Positions 25,852-34,296 of a stretch of 64,000 nt of DNA are shown in pieces. Under the pieces are notes generated by a model. It saw only the letters and a list, made by a program, of their open reading frames with translations, ran no database searches and was not told the DNA's origin. The stretch is taken from contig JAHDIK010000010.1 in assembly GCA_020630795.1 (NCBI GenBank), positions 37,306-101,305 of the forward strand. The letters run 5' to 3'. A program made the position numbers and the translations under genes. Position 1 is the stretch's first letter, and each line of letters begins with the position of its first letter. Origin of the DNA: Colwellia sp. (GTDB taxonomy: Bacteria > Pseudomonadota > Gammaproteobacteria > Enterobacterales > Alteromonadaceae).

Positions 25852-27177
25852 ATGAGATTATCTTTAGATCTAGTAAAAGCAAACCCTGAAATTTTACTTT
25901 CAGGGTTGTTGATTATGGGATTCGGTATTACAAACCAACAAGTATTACTTTTAGGTGTGGTACTTATAGGTGTTATTGTTGCCGCGATCTTCCCGTTTGG
26001 CCGCAATATTCAATTTCTGATTTTCCTCTTGCCGTGTTCGGCTGTTTTTATGAAAGCGACATATCTCCCTGTTTCGCTCGCTACATTGGTTTTTCTCGCA
26101 GTATTTGGTCGCTATATGATGACTCAAATGGCGAGTGCTCAGTATCACAAAGCAGGATTAGCATTTACACTGATACTCATTATTTTTGAGTTAATGCATA
26201 TTATTTATAATCCTGTCATGGTATCTACTCAAACTATTAGGTGGTTGATTTTATTTGTATTTGTTGCGCTGTTGTTATTTGATAGGAATAAATACGCGAG
26301 CTTTTCTCAGGTTCGTTACGCATTGCTTGTTGGGTTATTTATTTCGACTTTTTACGGGTTGTTGTCTAAGTACTTTCACCCCGAAGTTATTGTGAACGGA
26401 AAAATAATAGCGCGGTTTGCAGGTGGAGCAGGCGACCCCAATAATTATGGTTTGTTTTGTTTATTGCTTATTTTCTTCTATTTACCTGCTGCTCCTAAAA
26501 TCAGAATTAATAAAGTTGGTTATTTTGTGATTTTAGCCATGTTGTTTTGCGGCTCGTTAACTGTAAGTCGAAGCTTTTTCTTGGTTACAACCTTAAGTTT
26601 ATTCATGTATTTTGTGTTGTACTTTAAAGACGCAATGGGCAGTGTTTTTTTTAGATTACTCGCTGTTACCAATATTCTATTTACGTTAATTGTTGTGTTT
26701 ATGCTGTGGGGACAATCAATTGATTTGGATTTAGATATTCTCAAACGATTTGATAGTAACAACCTCTCCGAATTAACAGGGTCGCGGAGTGATATTTTAA
26801 AAGAATACGTTGCTATGTTTTTCAGAGTTCCCTTTGAGTATTTATTATTTGGAGCGGGTATTAACGGATATTTGGGGTATTACAACTATTACTTTTTACA
26901 GCAAGGTTTATTTGAAGAGGTTGTTGGCCCACATAATACTTTTTTAGAAATACTTATTAGCTTTGGTATTGTAGGTAGCGGTATTATTATTGGTTTTGTG
27001 TATTCTGCGTTTAAAGCGGAGCAAATTAGGTTGCAAAATTATCGCGTTTACAAGCTAGCTTTTATTCCTTTCGCAGTGTTTGTTCTTTATAGTTTTAGTC
27101 TTCAAAATTTAGGAAAATACAGTAGCTTTTTTATTTTAATGATGATTATTTACAGCACTTACCGACGTGATAATTAA
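25852..27177 (+). CDS. O-antigen polymerase/ligase (Wzy/WaaL-like)
   Basis: 441 residues, about ten to twelve membrane segments. Wzy_C-type periplasmic loop with LTGSRSDILKEYVAMF and FGAGINGYLGYYNYY, then GPHNTFLEILISFGIVG, whose His-Asn is typical. It either polymerises the lipid-linked repeat or ligates glycan to lipid A or protein (PglL/PilO-type enzymes share the domain). Sequence alone cannot separate these. First gene of a three-gene operon: the flippase starts directly after the stop. Confidence 0.85.
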   Translation: MRLSLDLVKANPEILLSGLLIMGFGITNQQVLLLGVVLIGVIVAAIFPFGRNIQFLIFLLPCSAVFMKATYLPVSLATLVFLAVFGRYMMTQMASAQYHKAGLAFTLILIIFELMHIIYNPVMVSTQTIRWLILFVFVALLLFDRNKYASFSQVRYALLVGLFISTFYGLLSKYFHPEVIVNGKIIARFAGGAGDPNNYGLFCLLLIFFYLPAAPKIRINKVGYFVILAMLFCGSLTVSRSFFLVTTLSLFMYFVLYFKDAMGSVFFRLLAVTNILFTLIVVFMLWGQSIDLDLDILKRFDSNNLSELTGSRSDILKEYVAMFFRVPFEYLLFGAGINGYLGYYNYYFLQQGLFEEVVGPHNTFLEILISFGIVGSGIIIGFVYSAFKAEQIRLQNYRVYKLAFIPFAVFVLYSFSLQNLGKYSSFFILMMIIYSTYRRDN

Positions 27178-28698
27178 ATGAGCCAGTTAAAAACAGAACG
27201 TAAATTAGGTGTATTGCTGAGTTATAGCTCTTTAGCTATTCGGAATGTACTTGGTTTATTGTTAATCCCATTTATTATTCATCATGTAGGGGTAAGCCAT
27301 TACGGTATTTATAGCCTTGTAACTACGCTTGCTGGATATTTGGTGGTTTTAGAGTTTGGATTATCTAACACTATTATCCGTTTTATTTCTCGATATAAAG
27401 CAAATGAAGACTCTGAAAAAGAAGCTCAGTTTATTGGTGTTATTTTAACAATCTATAGTGTTATAACTGCGGTTGTATTACTCGTTGGTGTAGTTGTTTG
27501 GCTTAATCTTGAACGAATTTTTTCCGACTCGCTAACGCTTTCTGAGATTGATCTTTTAAAGCCTGCCTTTGCAATATTACTTATAAATGTTGCAATAACG
27601 CTAATGAGTAATAGTTTTACTGGCATTATTAGCGCGTATGAACGATTTACTTTTGAAAAAATCACTGAAATCTTTATTTTTTTACTTCGCTGCACTTTAG
27701 TTTTTATTGGTCTTTATTTAGGGAAGGGCATATTAACAATCGTTATTGTAGATACGTTAGTAAATGCTATTCAAGCAGTCTGCCGTATCTTATTTGTGAA
27801 ATTAAAACTTAATGTTTCCATTTCGTTTTTATTCCCAGATAAAGAAACAATTAATGAAATTATTGTATATACATTTTTTATTGCGCTTAACGTTATTGTT
27901 AATCAAATAAACTGGCGGTTGGACAATCTCATTATTGGTACGCTTACGTCGAGTCGTGATGTCGGCTTTTTCAACATTGGTAGCCAGCTGGTTTTCAGTT
28001 TTATCGCATTTGCATCGGCTATTTCTAATATCTTTGTGCCAAAAATAGTTAAGTTAGTTACCTTAAATGCAACATCTAAACAGCTTACCGACGAACTTAT
28101 TCACATTGGTCGTTTACAAATGGTGGTGCTAGGTTATGTACTCGTAACATTTATTGCTTTTGGTGGTTTGTTTATTGAATTGTTTGTTGGACCTGAATTT
28201 AAAGTCGCTTATTGGGTTGCACTCATTCCTATGTGCCCGTTTATGTTAGTACTCGCACAAACTTCTTCAAATGCGGTACTTCAAGCCTTAAATAAACACA
28301 AAGTGAGAAGTGTATTGTTGCTGATAACCGCGTTATTAAACGTGGCCATATCAATATTTTTAGTGAAAGAGATTGGATTATTAGGGGCGTCAATTGGTAC
28401 CGCAGCATGCTTAGTAATAGGTGAGCTGGTGCTGGTTAATATTTATTTAACACGCGTCATAAAATTGAACATGGCATTTTTTTATTGGCGATTATTTCAA
28501 ACGAGTGCTCCTGTAATGCTTGGCACGTGGGGTATAGCCTATTACATGTCAACGATACTCGAAGCATCTTGGTTGGGGCTAGTGATAGGCTGTTTAACAA
28601 CAGGGGTTGTATATGTTGGTTTGGCTTATGTGTTTTCACTGTCGAAGAACGAAAAACAACGCGTGAATTCATTTATTTTTTCTAAAAATACAAAGTAA
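27178..28698 (+). CDS. Oligosaccharide flippase (Wzx, MATE-like)
   Basis: 506 residues, about 14 membrane segments. The start LLSYSSLAIRNVLGLLLIPFIIHHVGVSHYGIYSLV and the RxDNLIIG segment (NQINWRLDNLIIGTL) are typical of Wzx/RfbX transporters. It moves undecaprenyl-linked glycan across the inner membrane. Its ATG follows the upstream stop without a gap and the next gene follows after eight bases. A second Wzx lies at 47900. Confidence 0.9.
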   Translation: MSQLKTERKLGVLLSYSSLAIRNVLGLLLIPFIIHHVGVSHYGIYSLVTTLAGYLVVLEFGLSNTIIRFISRYKANEDSEKEAQFIGVILTIYSVITAVVLLVGVVVWLNLERIFSDSLTLSEIDLLKPAFAILLINVAITLMSNSFTGIISAYERFTFEKITEIFIFLLRCTLVFIGLYLGKGILTIVIVDTLVNAIQAVCRILFVKLKLNVSISFLFPDKETINEIIVYTFFIALNVIVNQINWRLDNLIIGTLTSSRDVGFFNIGSQLVFSFIAFASAISNIFVPKIVKLVTLNATSKQLTDELIHIGRLQMVVLGYVLVTFIAFGGLFIELFVGPEFKVAYWVALIPMCPFMLVLAQTSSNAVLQALNKHKVRSVLLLITALLNVAISIFLVKEIGLLGASIGTAACLVIGELVLVNIYLTRVIKLNMAFFYWRLFQTSAPVMLGTWGIAYYMSTILEASWLGLVIGCLTTGVVYVGLAYVFSLSKNEKQRVNSFIFSKNTK

Positions 28699-28706
28699 GT
28701 ACATTG

Positions 28707-29825
28707 ATGAATATTCTAATAATCGGTGCGTACCCAAATTCTATTGTAGGCTTTCGCGGCCAGTTGATCCGAGGTTGGGTTAAAAAGGGGTACAAAGTAA
28801 CCGTAATGGCTGCAGATGCCGATCCTGCAATAATAAAAAAAGTAACTGCCCTTGGTGCTGCATTTAGACCATATAAGGTTGAGCGAAATGGCCTGAATCC
28901 GCTAGCAGATCTTAAAACATTATCTGAACTTATTAAAGCACTCAATGACTGTAAACCAGATCAGATATTAGCGTACACAATCAAACCAATAATTTGGGGG
29001 GGAATCGCTGCAAGTTTTTACGGAAAAGCGAATTTTCATGCGATGGTTACGGGTTTAGGTTATGCATTTGAAACAGGTGGATTTAAACGAAATTTTATCA
29101 ATCGTATTGTTAAAGGGTTATATCGATTTTCGTTAAAAAAAGCTAAGAGTGTTATTTTTCAAAACACGGATAACCTACAAACATTTGTGAGCCAAGGAAT
29201 TGTTCCTAAAGATAAAACGTATAGAGTACACGGTTCAGGTGTGGATCTGTCTGAATATCCCAAAACTCCTTTACCTAAAGGTGCGCCTATATTTTTATTA
29301 GTAGCACGATTGCTGGGTGATAAAGGGATAAGAGAATATGCTAGCGCAGCACAGAGTGTGAAACAGAAGTACCCTGAAGCAACCTTCCAGCTTTTAGGGC
29401 CTGAAGACTCCTCTCCCGACCGTATTAATTCTGATGAGCTAAAGTCATGGTGCGATTCAGGTGCCATTACTTATTTAGGCGAAACAGACCACGTATTATC
29501 TTTTGTTCAAAAGTGCCATATATATACGTTACCTTCATATCATGAAGGTTTACCACGCTCCGTGTTAGAAGCTATGTCAGTAGGACGACCTATTTTGACA
29601 ACCAATACGTCTGGTTGCCGAGATACTGTTATTAAAGAACGAAATGGAAAGCTAGTATCCCCTAAAAATGCCAAACAATTAGAAGATCAAATGATTTGGT
29701 TTATTGAAAACCCAGATTTATGGCAAAACATGGCAAATGAAAGTAGGACAATCGTCGAAGACTATTTTGATGTGATGAAAGTTAACAAGCATATAAATAG
29801 TATTGTTTTTTCATACAAAGATTAG
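28707..29825 (+). CDS. GT4 glycosyltransferase (PglA-like)
   Basis: 372 residues from ATG 28707; a TTG three bases earlier is less likely. GT-B fold with N-terminal IGAYPNSIVGFRGQLI and the C-terminal nucleotide-binding region FLLVARLLGDKGIREYA and LPSYHEGLPRSVLEAMSVGRPIL (E-x7-E). It resembles PglA, which adds GalNAc to lipid-linked bacillosamine, and fits the PglC/D/E/F set across the divergent promoter. Last gene of its operon. Confidence 0.88.
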   Translation: MNILIIGAYPNSIVGFRGQLIRGWVKKGYKVTVMAADADPAIIKKVTALGAAFRPYKVERNGLNPLADLKTLSELIKALNDCKPDQILAYTIKPIIWGGIAASFYGKANFHAMVTGLGYAFETGGFKRNFINRIVKGLYRFSLKKAKSVIFQNTDNLQTFVSQGIVPKDKTYRVHGSGVDLSEYPKTPLPKGAPIFLLVARLLGDKGIREYASAAQSVKQKYPEATFQLLGPEDSSPDRINSDELKSWCDSGAITYLGETDHVLSFVQKCHIYTLPSYHEGLPRSVLEAMSVGRPILTTNTSGCRDTVIKERNGKLVSPKNAKQLEDQMIWFIENPDLWQNMANESRTIVEDYFDVMKVNKHINSIVFSYKD

Positions 29826-29881
29826 ATTGATATATAAACCAAATTAAGTAGTAAACATGATGAAAACTATGAGAAAATATT

Positions 29882-29910
29882 AAATACTATTTAATGAATA
29901 GTATTTTCCG
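29882..29910 (+). terminator. AT-rich hairpin, possible weak terminator
   Basis: Perfect 10-bp inverted repeat AAATACTATT / AATAGTATTT with loop TAATG, 57 bases after the glycosyltransferase stop. The stem is AT-rich and only a short T run follows, so termination is uncertain. Confidence 0.35.
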
Positions 29911-30047
29911 GTTAGTTGCGAAAGTGAAGAATAATGAATAGAGTGGTTTAATTTTCAACATTACGCATACGGTATTCCAAGTATAGATACGTATTAATTT
30001 TTCGATGTAAATTTATACTTACCATTTTATATTAAGAGAAATAAACA

Positions 30048-30977
30048 GTGAAGAAAGTACTTATATCCGTTATTACCTGTCGTCGCCCATTGTGGTTAAA
30101 AAGGTTACTTGAAGCTTTACAGAAGCAAGATGTAGATTCATCAATATCTGCGAGTATCCTAGTTGTAGACAATGCTCTTGATGCAGATACAGAAAAAGTA
30201 GTAACTGACTTAAGTAATGAAGGAGTTAATATCCCTGTTACTTATGATGAAGAGCCTATTCCTGGAATTGTTGCGGCACGAAATAAGTGTGTGGATGTTT
30301 TTCTAAATAGCGATAACGATTTTCTTATTTTTATTGATGATGATGAGTGGCCCCAATCGGCTGACTGGATTAATAAATTGGTGAATGCTGTAGACGAGCA
30401 TAAAGTAGATATAGTTACTAGTCATGTTATTTCGGTCGGGGAGCCAGGCACACCAGAGTGGGCAATTGATCTGATTTATGGTCGAAACCCTTATCAGCCA
30501 AATGATTTTATCGATGTTTTTTATACAAATAACTTACTGTTATCGCGAAATGTTATTCAAAGCCTTATACCTGTATTCGATTCTAGATTTGCGATGACAG
30601 GTGCGAGTGATTATCACTTTGCTTTACGCTGTAAACATAAAGGGTTTAAGTGTATTTATATTGATAGCCCAGTAGAAGAGGAATTTCCAAAAAGTAGAGC
30701 AACGGTAAAATGGTTTAGTCGAAGAGGCTTTCGTTCAGGTATAGGGTATACGCGATCTCATTTGTTTGAAGAAAAATTATATAATGCGATATCTCGATGT
30801 ATTGCTATGGCAGGCGTTCGCTTTTTACGAGGAATATTCTACTTGTTATTGGGGGCGTTAAGCTTCAACAAAACCAAATTTGTTGATGGTATTTTTAGAG
30901 TGTGTTCTGCTTATGGAACTATCGCAGGTTTTTTTGGTGTTAAGCATGAAGAATACAAAACGATCCATGGTAAATAA
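30048..30977 (+). CDS. GT2 family glycosyltransferase
   Basis: 309 residues from GTG. GT-A fold: ISVITCRRPLWLKRLLEALQ, nucleotide-binding ILVVDNALD, and the metal-binding DxD region FLIFIDDDEWPQ. C-terminal hydrophobic segment VRFLRGIFYLLLGALSF may associate with the membrane. It stands apart from both glycan operons, with 222 bases of mostly AT-rich sequence before it. Acceptor unknown. Confidence 0.85.
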   Translation: MKKVLISVITCRRPLWLKRLLEALQKQDVDSSISASILVVDNALDADTEKVVTDLSNEGVNIPVTYDEEPIPGIVAARNKCVDVFLNSDNDFLIFIDDDEWPQSADWINKLVNAVDEHKVDIVTSHVISVGEPGTPEWAIDLIYGRNPYQPNDFIDVFYTNNLLLSRNVIQSLIPVFDSRFAMTGASDYHFALRCKHKGFKCIYIDSPVEEEFPKSRATVKWFSRRGFRSGIGYTRSHLFEEKLYNAISRCIAMAGVRFLRGIFYLLLGALSFNKTKFVDGIFRVCSAYGTIAGFFGVKHEEYKTIHGK

Positions 30978-31033
30978 TGATGTGTATTTTGTAACATTTC
31001 TTCAGTGATCGTGTGTTAACACTGGCTTAGTAA

Positions 31034-31642
31034 ATGAATAAAATTGATTTTAATGGAAAGGAAGTAACTCCTTCGAAAATAATATGTATTGGTCGTAACT
31101 ACGTTGAGCATATTAGTGAGTTGGGAAATGAAATTCCAGACGACATGGTGGTATTTAATAAACCGAACTCTGCTATTGGTAGGGAGTTATATGCATTTTA
31201 TGGTGAACCTATTCATTATGAAGCAGAAATATGCTTTTTATATCAATCAGGAAAATTTTCGGCGGTCGGGGTTGGTTTGGATTTAACCAAGCGAGCTTTA
31301 CAATCATCACTCAAAGGAAAAGGTTTACCGTGGGAGCGAGCAAAAGCTTTTAATAATTCAGCGCTGTTTAGCAAGTTTGTATCATTAGATTCACCTGATG
31401 ATTTAACAATCGAGTTAATTGTAAATGATGAGCTACGACAACGAGGAAATGTTGGAATGATGATGTATAAGCCTTCAGACATTCTTAAAGGAATAGAGTC
31501 ATTCATGACGTTGGAAGACGGGGATATTGTGATGACTGGAACACCAAAAGGGGTTGGACAGGTATGTGTTGGCGACAAATTTACAGGGCGTATTCTAGGT
31601 GCGGCGGAAAAACTTGTTGAAGTATGTTGGATCGCTAAATAA
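31034..31642 (+). CDS. Fumarylacetoacetate hydrolase family protein
   Basis: 202 residues, the short FAH type (YcgM-like). Starts KIICIGRNYVEHISELG, metal ligands in HYEAEICF (E-x-E) and VGLDLTKR (Asp), then KAFNNSALF and VMTGTPKGVG. Relatives are acylpyruvate hydrolases or oxaloacetate decarboxylases. Its position between glycan loci does not point to a sugar role. No strong ribosome site. Confidence 0.9.
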   Translation: MNKIDFNGKEVTPSKIICIGRNYVEHISELGNEIPDDMVVFNKPNSAIGRELYAFYGEPIHYEAEICFLYQSGKFSAVGVGLDLTKRALQSSLKGKGLPWERAKAFNNSALFSKFVSLDSPDDLTIELIVNDELRQRGNVGMMMYKPSDILKGIESFMTLEDGDIVMTGTPKGVGQVCVGDKFTGRILGAAEKLVEVCWIAK

Positions 31643-31654
31643 TTCTATTAATTC

Positions 31655-32107
31655 CTATTCATTTAGTAGTGCTTTTAAGTCTTTCTCGTACTTTAATTGT
31701 TTAGTTTTATTAAATCCTACATGAGTGGCAACTAAAACTCCTTTCTTATTAATAACGTAACTTGACGGCATGCCTTTAAGTTTATATTGCTTTGCAACTT
31801 CTCCATTAGGATCGTAAATCACAGAGAAATTAGCAGGTGTTTGCTTGAGAAATTCAGTGGCATAAGACTTTTCAGCATCAACATTAATGCTAATCACTTT
31901 TAAGTTATTGTACTTTTTTTGAATGTTATTCATCCAAGGGAATGACTTTTTACATGGAGTGCACCACGATGCCCAAAAATCGATGTATATAACTTTCCCT
32001 TTGTTGTCTTTTATCATTTCAGCTAATTCCTTGCTACTATTCTCTGCTTGCGCGCTTGTAGAAAAGATAAGTAAAGAAAACAAACTCGCAAATAAGATCT
32101 TTAACAT
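31655..32107 (-). CDS. TlpA-like periplasmic thioredoxin
   Basis: 150 residues. Signal peptide MLKILFASLFSLLIFSTSAQA, then a thioredoxin domain with WASWCTPCKKSFPW, GMPSSYVINKKG (cis-Pro) and VISINVDAEKSYA. Likely a membrane-released or periplasmic disulfide reductase of the TlpA/ResA kind. It stands alone, convergent with the FAH gene. Confidence 0.9.
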   Translation of the reverse strand: MLKILFASLFSLLIFSTSAQAENSSKELAEMIKDNKGKVIYIDFWASWCTPCKKSFPWMNNIQKKYNNLKVISINVDAEKSYATEFLKQTPANFSVIYDPNGEVAKQYKLKGMPSSYVINKKGVLVATHVGFNKTKQLKYEKDLKALLNE

Positions 32108-32298
32108 ATGTTACCCATTCAACTGAAATATAAGACTCTGTTATTAAAACATGAGTAAAAAGTAATAGGAAGCTTATATACGATCACCTCCGTTTCGCGT
32201 GTTAAATATAAAAGGGCTATATTCATACGCTGTGCTGTTTATTACTGTTAGTGTTTAGTAAAATACAGGTACTTTCGTATATTCGAGTATCTAATGTT

Positions 32299-32787
32299 AT
32301 GTCTATTAAATTTCAGGCTGCTTCTATCTTATTTTTTGGGGCTATAGTCTCAAGTCCTATATTATCTGCTCAAGAAGCAACTACTTCGTCTAAAGAGCAT
32401 AATGAATGGCTTAAAAGCTTATTTAGTAAGCAACATGAAGCACTTATACCTAAAGTTGCTGTGGCTGATATGTTTTATGCCTGTAATATCGAAAGTAATC
32501 ACGATTTTGGTAAGAAGTCACTTAAAGAGTTAATCAACAACGTTAGCAAAGAAAGGTTAGCCGAAAAATTAACCGCATGCCTTGGTAACGAGAGTGTGAA
32601 ATCTGAAAAAGCCGTGAATTTCGGTTTGATTGGGTGTTTTCAAGATCAATTGGGTGACTTACCTGAAAACGAGCAGCGTCAAAAAATTAAGCTAGTAAAG
32701 CAAGCTATCGCTTCGCTTTCCATAAATGAGAAGAAAAAAAGTTTATCTCAATGCGTTACTGACCAAGCTATTAGTTATTTAAAATAA
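32299..32787 (+). CDS. Exported protein of unknown function
   Basis: I chose ATG 32299, which gives a signal peptide (MSIKFQAASILFFGAIVSSPILSA). The frame from 32251 puts a polar extension before it. 162 residues. The mature part has four cysteines spaced along helical segments (ACNIES, TACLGN, IGCFQD, SQCVTD), suggesting two disulfides, and is rich in Lys/Glu. No family recognised. Confidence 0.6.
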   Translation: MSIKFQAASILFFGAIVSSPILSAQEATTSSKEHNEWLKSLFSKQHEALIPKVAVADMFYACNIESNHDFGKKSLKELINNVSKERLAEKLTACLGNESVKSEKAVNFGLIGCFQDQLGDLPENEQRQKIKLVKQAIASLSINEKKKSLSQCVTDQAISYLK

Positions 32788-32792
32788 GTAGA

Positions 32793-33164
32793 TTACTGTT
32801 TATTAACAGTAGTATTGTTATCTTTGTTAAAAGAGCTTGGAAGAATATCAACACCAACCATTTTTCCTAACTTTATGAGTACGGGGATGGTAATTGGTGA
32901 AAACGGTAATACAGCAAAAACGCCAAGCCCTAGGCCTTTCAATATATCCATAAACTGTTTATTGGCGAGAGTCATTTCATCAGGTGAAGCTTGCCTTTTG
33001 CTGTACTTTTTGTAAATGCTAAGCATTTCTTTCGTTTCTACTTTTTCTTGTGAAAGCGCAATTTTGAGACTAACCATCTGACGTTTTAATTTTATAAAGG
33101 TACGCCGTTTACCTATAACCGTTACGCGAATTGGTGCTTTGATAAAATGTACCCAAATTTTCAT
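32793..33164 (-). CDS. Small LETM1-like domain protein
   Basis: 123 residues. The C-terminal half FMDILKGLGLGVFAVLPFSPITIPVLIKLGKMVGVDILPSSF resembles the hydrophobic core of the LETM1 (ribosome-binding) domain, with a Lys/Arg-rich N-terminal part (residues 8-30). In bacteria, LETM1-like proteins are of unknown function. It lies just upstream (in genomic terms) of a terminator belonging to the export operon and is separately expressed. Confidence 0.6.
   Translation of the reverse strand: MKIWVHFIKAPIRVTVIGKRRTFIKLKRQMVSLKIALSQEKVETKEMLSIYKKYSKRQASPDEMTLANKQFMDILKGLGLGVFAVLPFSPITIPVLIKLGKMVGVDILPSSFNKDNNTTVNKQ
32794..32811. terminator. Hairpin between convergent genes
   Basis: TACTGTT-TATT-AACAGTA, 7-bp perfect stem overlapping the end of the LETM1-like gene. 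It is short and without a long T run; it may be a weak bidirectional terminator. Confidence 0.3.
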
Positions 33165-33214
33165 CTAACGGTGTCTCATTTTGGTGTTGTACAACAGGAA
33201 ATTTATTGATGTGA

Positions 33215-33248
33215 CAAATTGAAAAGAGCCACGTTTAGTTGGCTCTTT
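33215..33248 (-). terminator. Terminator of the minus-strand EPS export operon
   Basis: 9-bp perfect stem AAAGAGCCA / TGGCTCTTT (33223-33231 and 33240-33248). Read on the minus strand it is followed by TCAATTTG, after a T-rich stem end. It lies seven bases past the ATPase gene stop. Confidence 0.8.
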
Positions 33249-33254
33249 AGGTTG

Positions 33255-34292
33255 TTATGATTTTTCTTCAAAATTCGTTTCAGCGTAAAGCCTATTTTTA
33301 TGTTTCAACAGCTTATCAACATAGCGCGCCATTTTAATCTTTTGCTTTATAGAGGTTTCAAGAATTTCCTCTATTTCTCGTAGCACTTCTCTAATGTTCT
33401 CGACTTTTTCAGGTGCGTTAATAACACCTTGAGCATTAGAAGGTTCGTTGCTTTCTAGGGTCTGGTTATTCATTGATCCTGTTAATTCAACTTCCATTTC
33501 TACAGCTACTTCATTAATCGCTTCGTCATTAATAATCGACAGCTCTTCTAAAAAGCCAAACAGTAGGAGTCGATCAACAAAAATATTTATTTTTCGAGGA
33601 ACACCTAGTGTTTTTTCATGAATCAGATTAAATGCCGACTCAGAAAATACATTTTCTTTGGTACAACCTGCTTGCTGAAGACGATGAATGATATATTCCT
33701 TCACCTCTTCTATTTTGAGCGGCTTTAGGTGCGCAGAAGCAATAATACGCTGTCTGAATTGCTCCATGGTAGGCGCTTGTATAATGCCTTTAAGTTCTTC
33801 TTGCCCAAGTAAAAAACTCTGAATTAATGGTTTGTTATCCATTTGAAAGTTTGAGAGCATTCTCAATTCTTCCACTGTTTCAACAGGTAAATTCTGAGCT
33901 TCATCAACAAGTAGCAAGGCACGTTTTCCTTGTTGATGTAAAGATCTTAAAAACTTTTCAATCGCTTGAAGTAATTCTGCTTTGCTGCTGCCTTCACAAT
34001 GTATATTAAACTCAGAAATGACTAATTCTAATAGTTCTTCTGGATTCAATTTAGTCGTTACTAATTGCGCAGCAACAATTTTTGAATCACTAATATTGTT
34101 GAGTAGGTTACGAGCAAGCGTTGTTTTACCTGTTCCAATAGGGCCAGTGATTACAATAAACCCTTCACCTTGATCTAAACCATATTGCAAATACGACATT
34201 GCTCTTTGGTGGTGATTTGATGCAAAAAAGAAGCGAGGATCTGGGCTCAGCTGAAATGGACGCTCTTTAAATCCATAATAATTCTCGTACAT
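33255..34292 (-). CDS. XrtA-associated AAA ATPase (ExeA-like)
   Basis: 345 residues. N-terminal MYENYYGFKERPFQLSPDPRFFF and Walker A TGPIGTGKTTL (about 49-59), Walker B ALLLVDEAQNLP, arginine-rich sensor QFRQRIIASAHL. This is the ExeA/GspA-type ATPase found next to exosortase-A polysaccharide loci (TIGR03015 type). Its exact role in export is unknown. The C-terminal 80 residues are acidic and coiled. Last gene of the five-gene export operon; four bases separate it from the beta-barrel gene. Confidence 0.9.
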   Translation of the reverse strand: MYENYYGFKERPFQLSPDPRFFFASNHHQRAMSYLQYGLDQGEGFIVITGPIGTGKTTLARNLLNNISDSKIVAAQLVTTKLNPEELLELVISEFNIHCEGSSKAELLQAIEKFLRSLHQQGKRALLLVDEAQNLPVETVEELRMLSNFQMDNKPLIQSFLLGQEELKGIIQAPTMEQFRQRIIASAHLKPLKIEEVKEYIIHRLQQAGCTKENVFSESAFNLIHEKTLGVPRKINIFVDRLLLFGFLEELSIINDEAINEVAVEMEVELTGSMNNQTLESNEPSNAQGVINAPEKVENIREVLREIEEILETSIKQKIKMARYVDKLLKHKNRLYAETNFEEKS

Positions 34293-34296
34293 ACTG

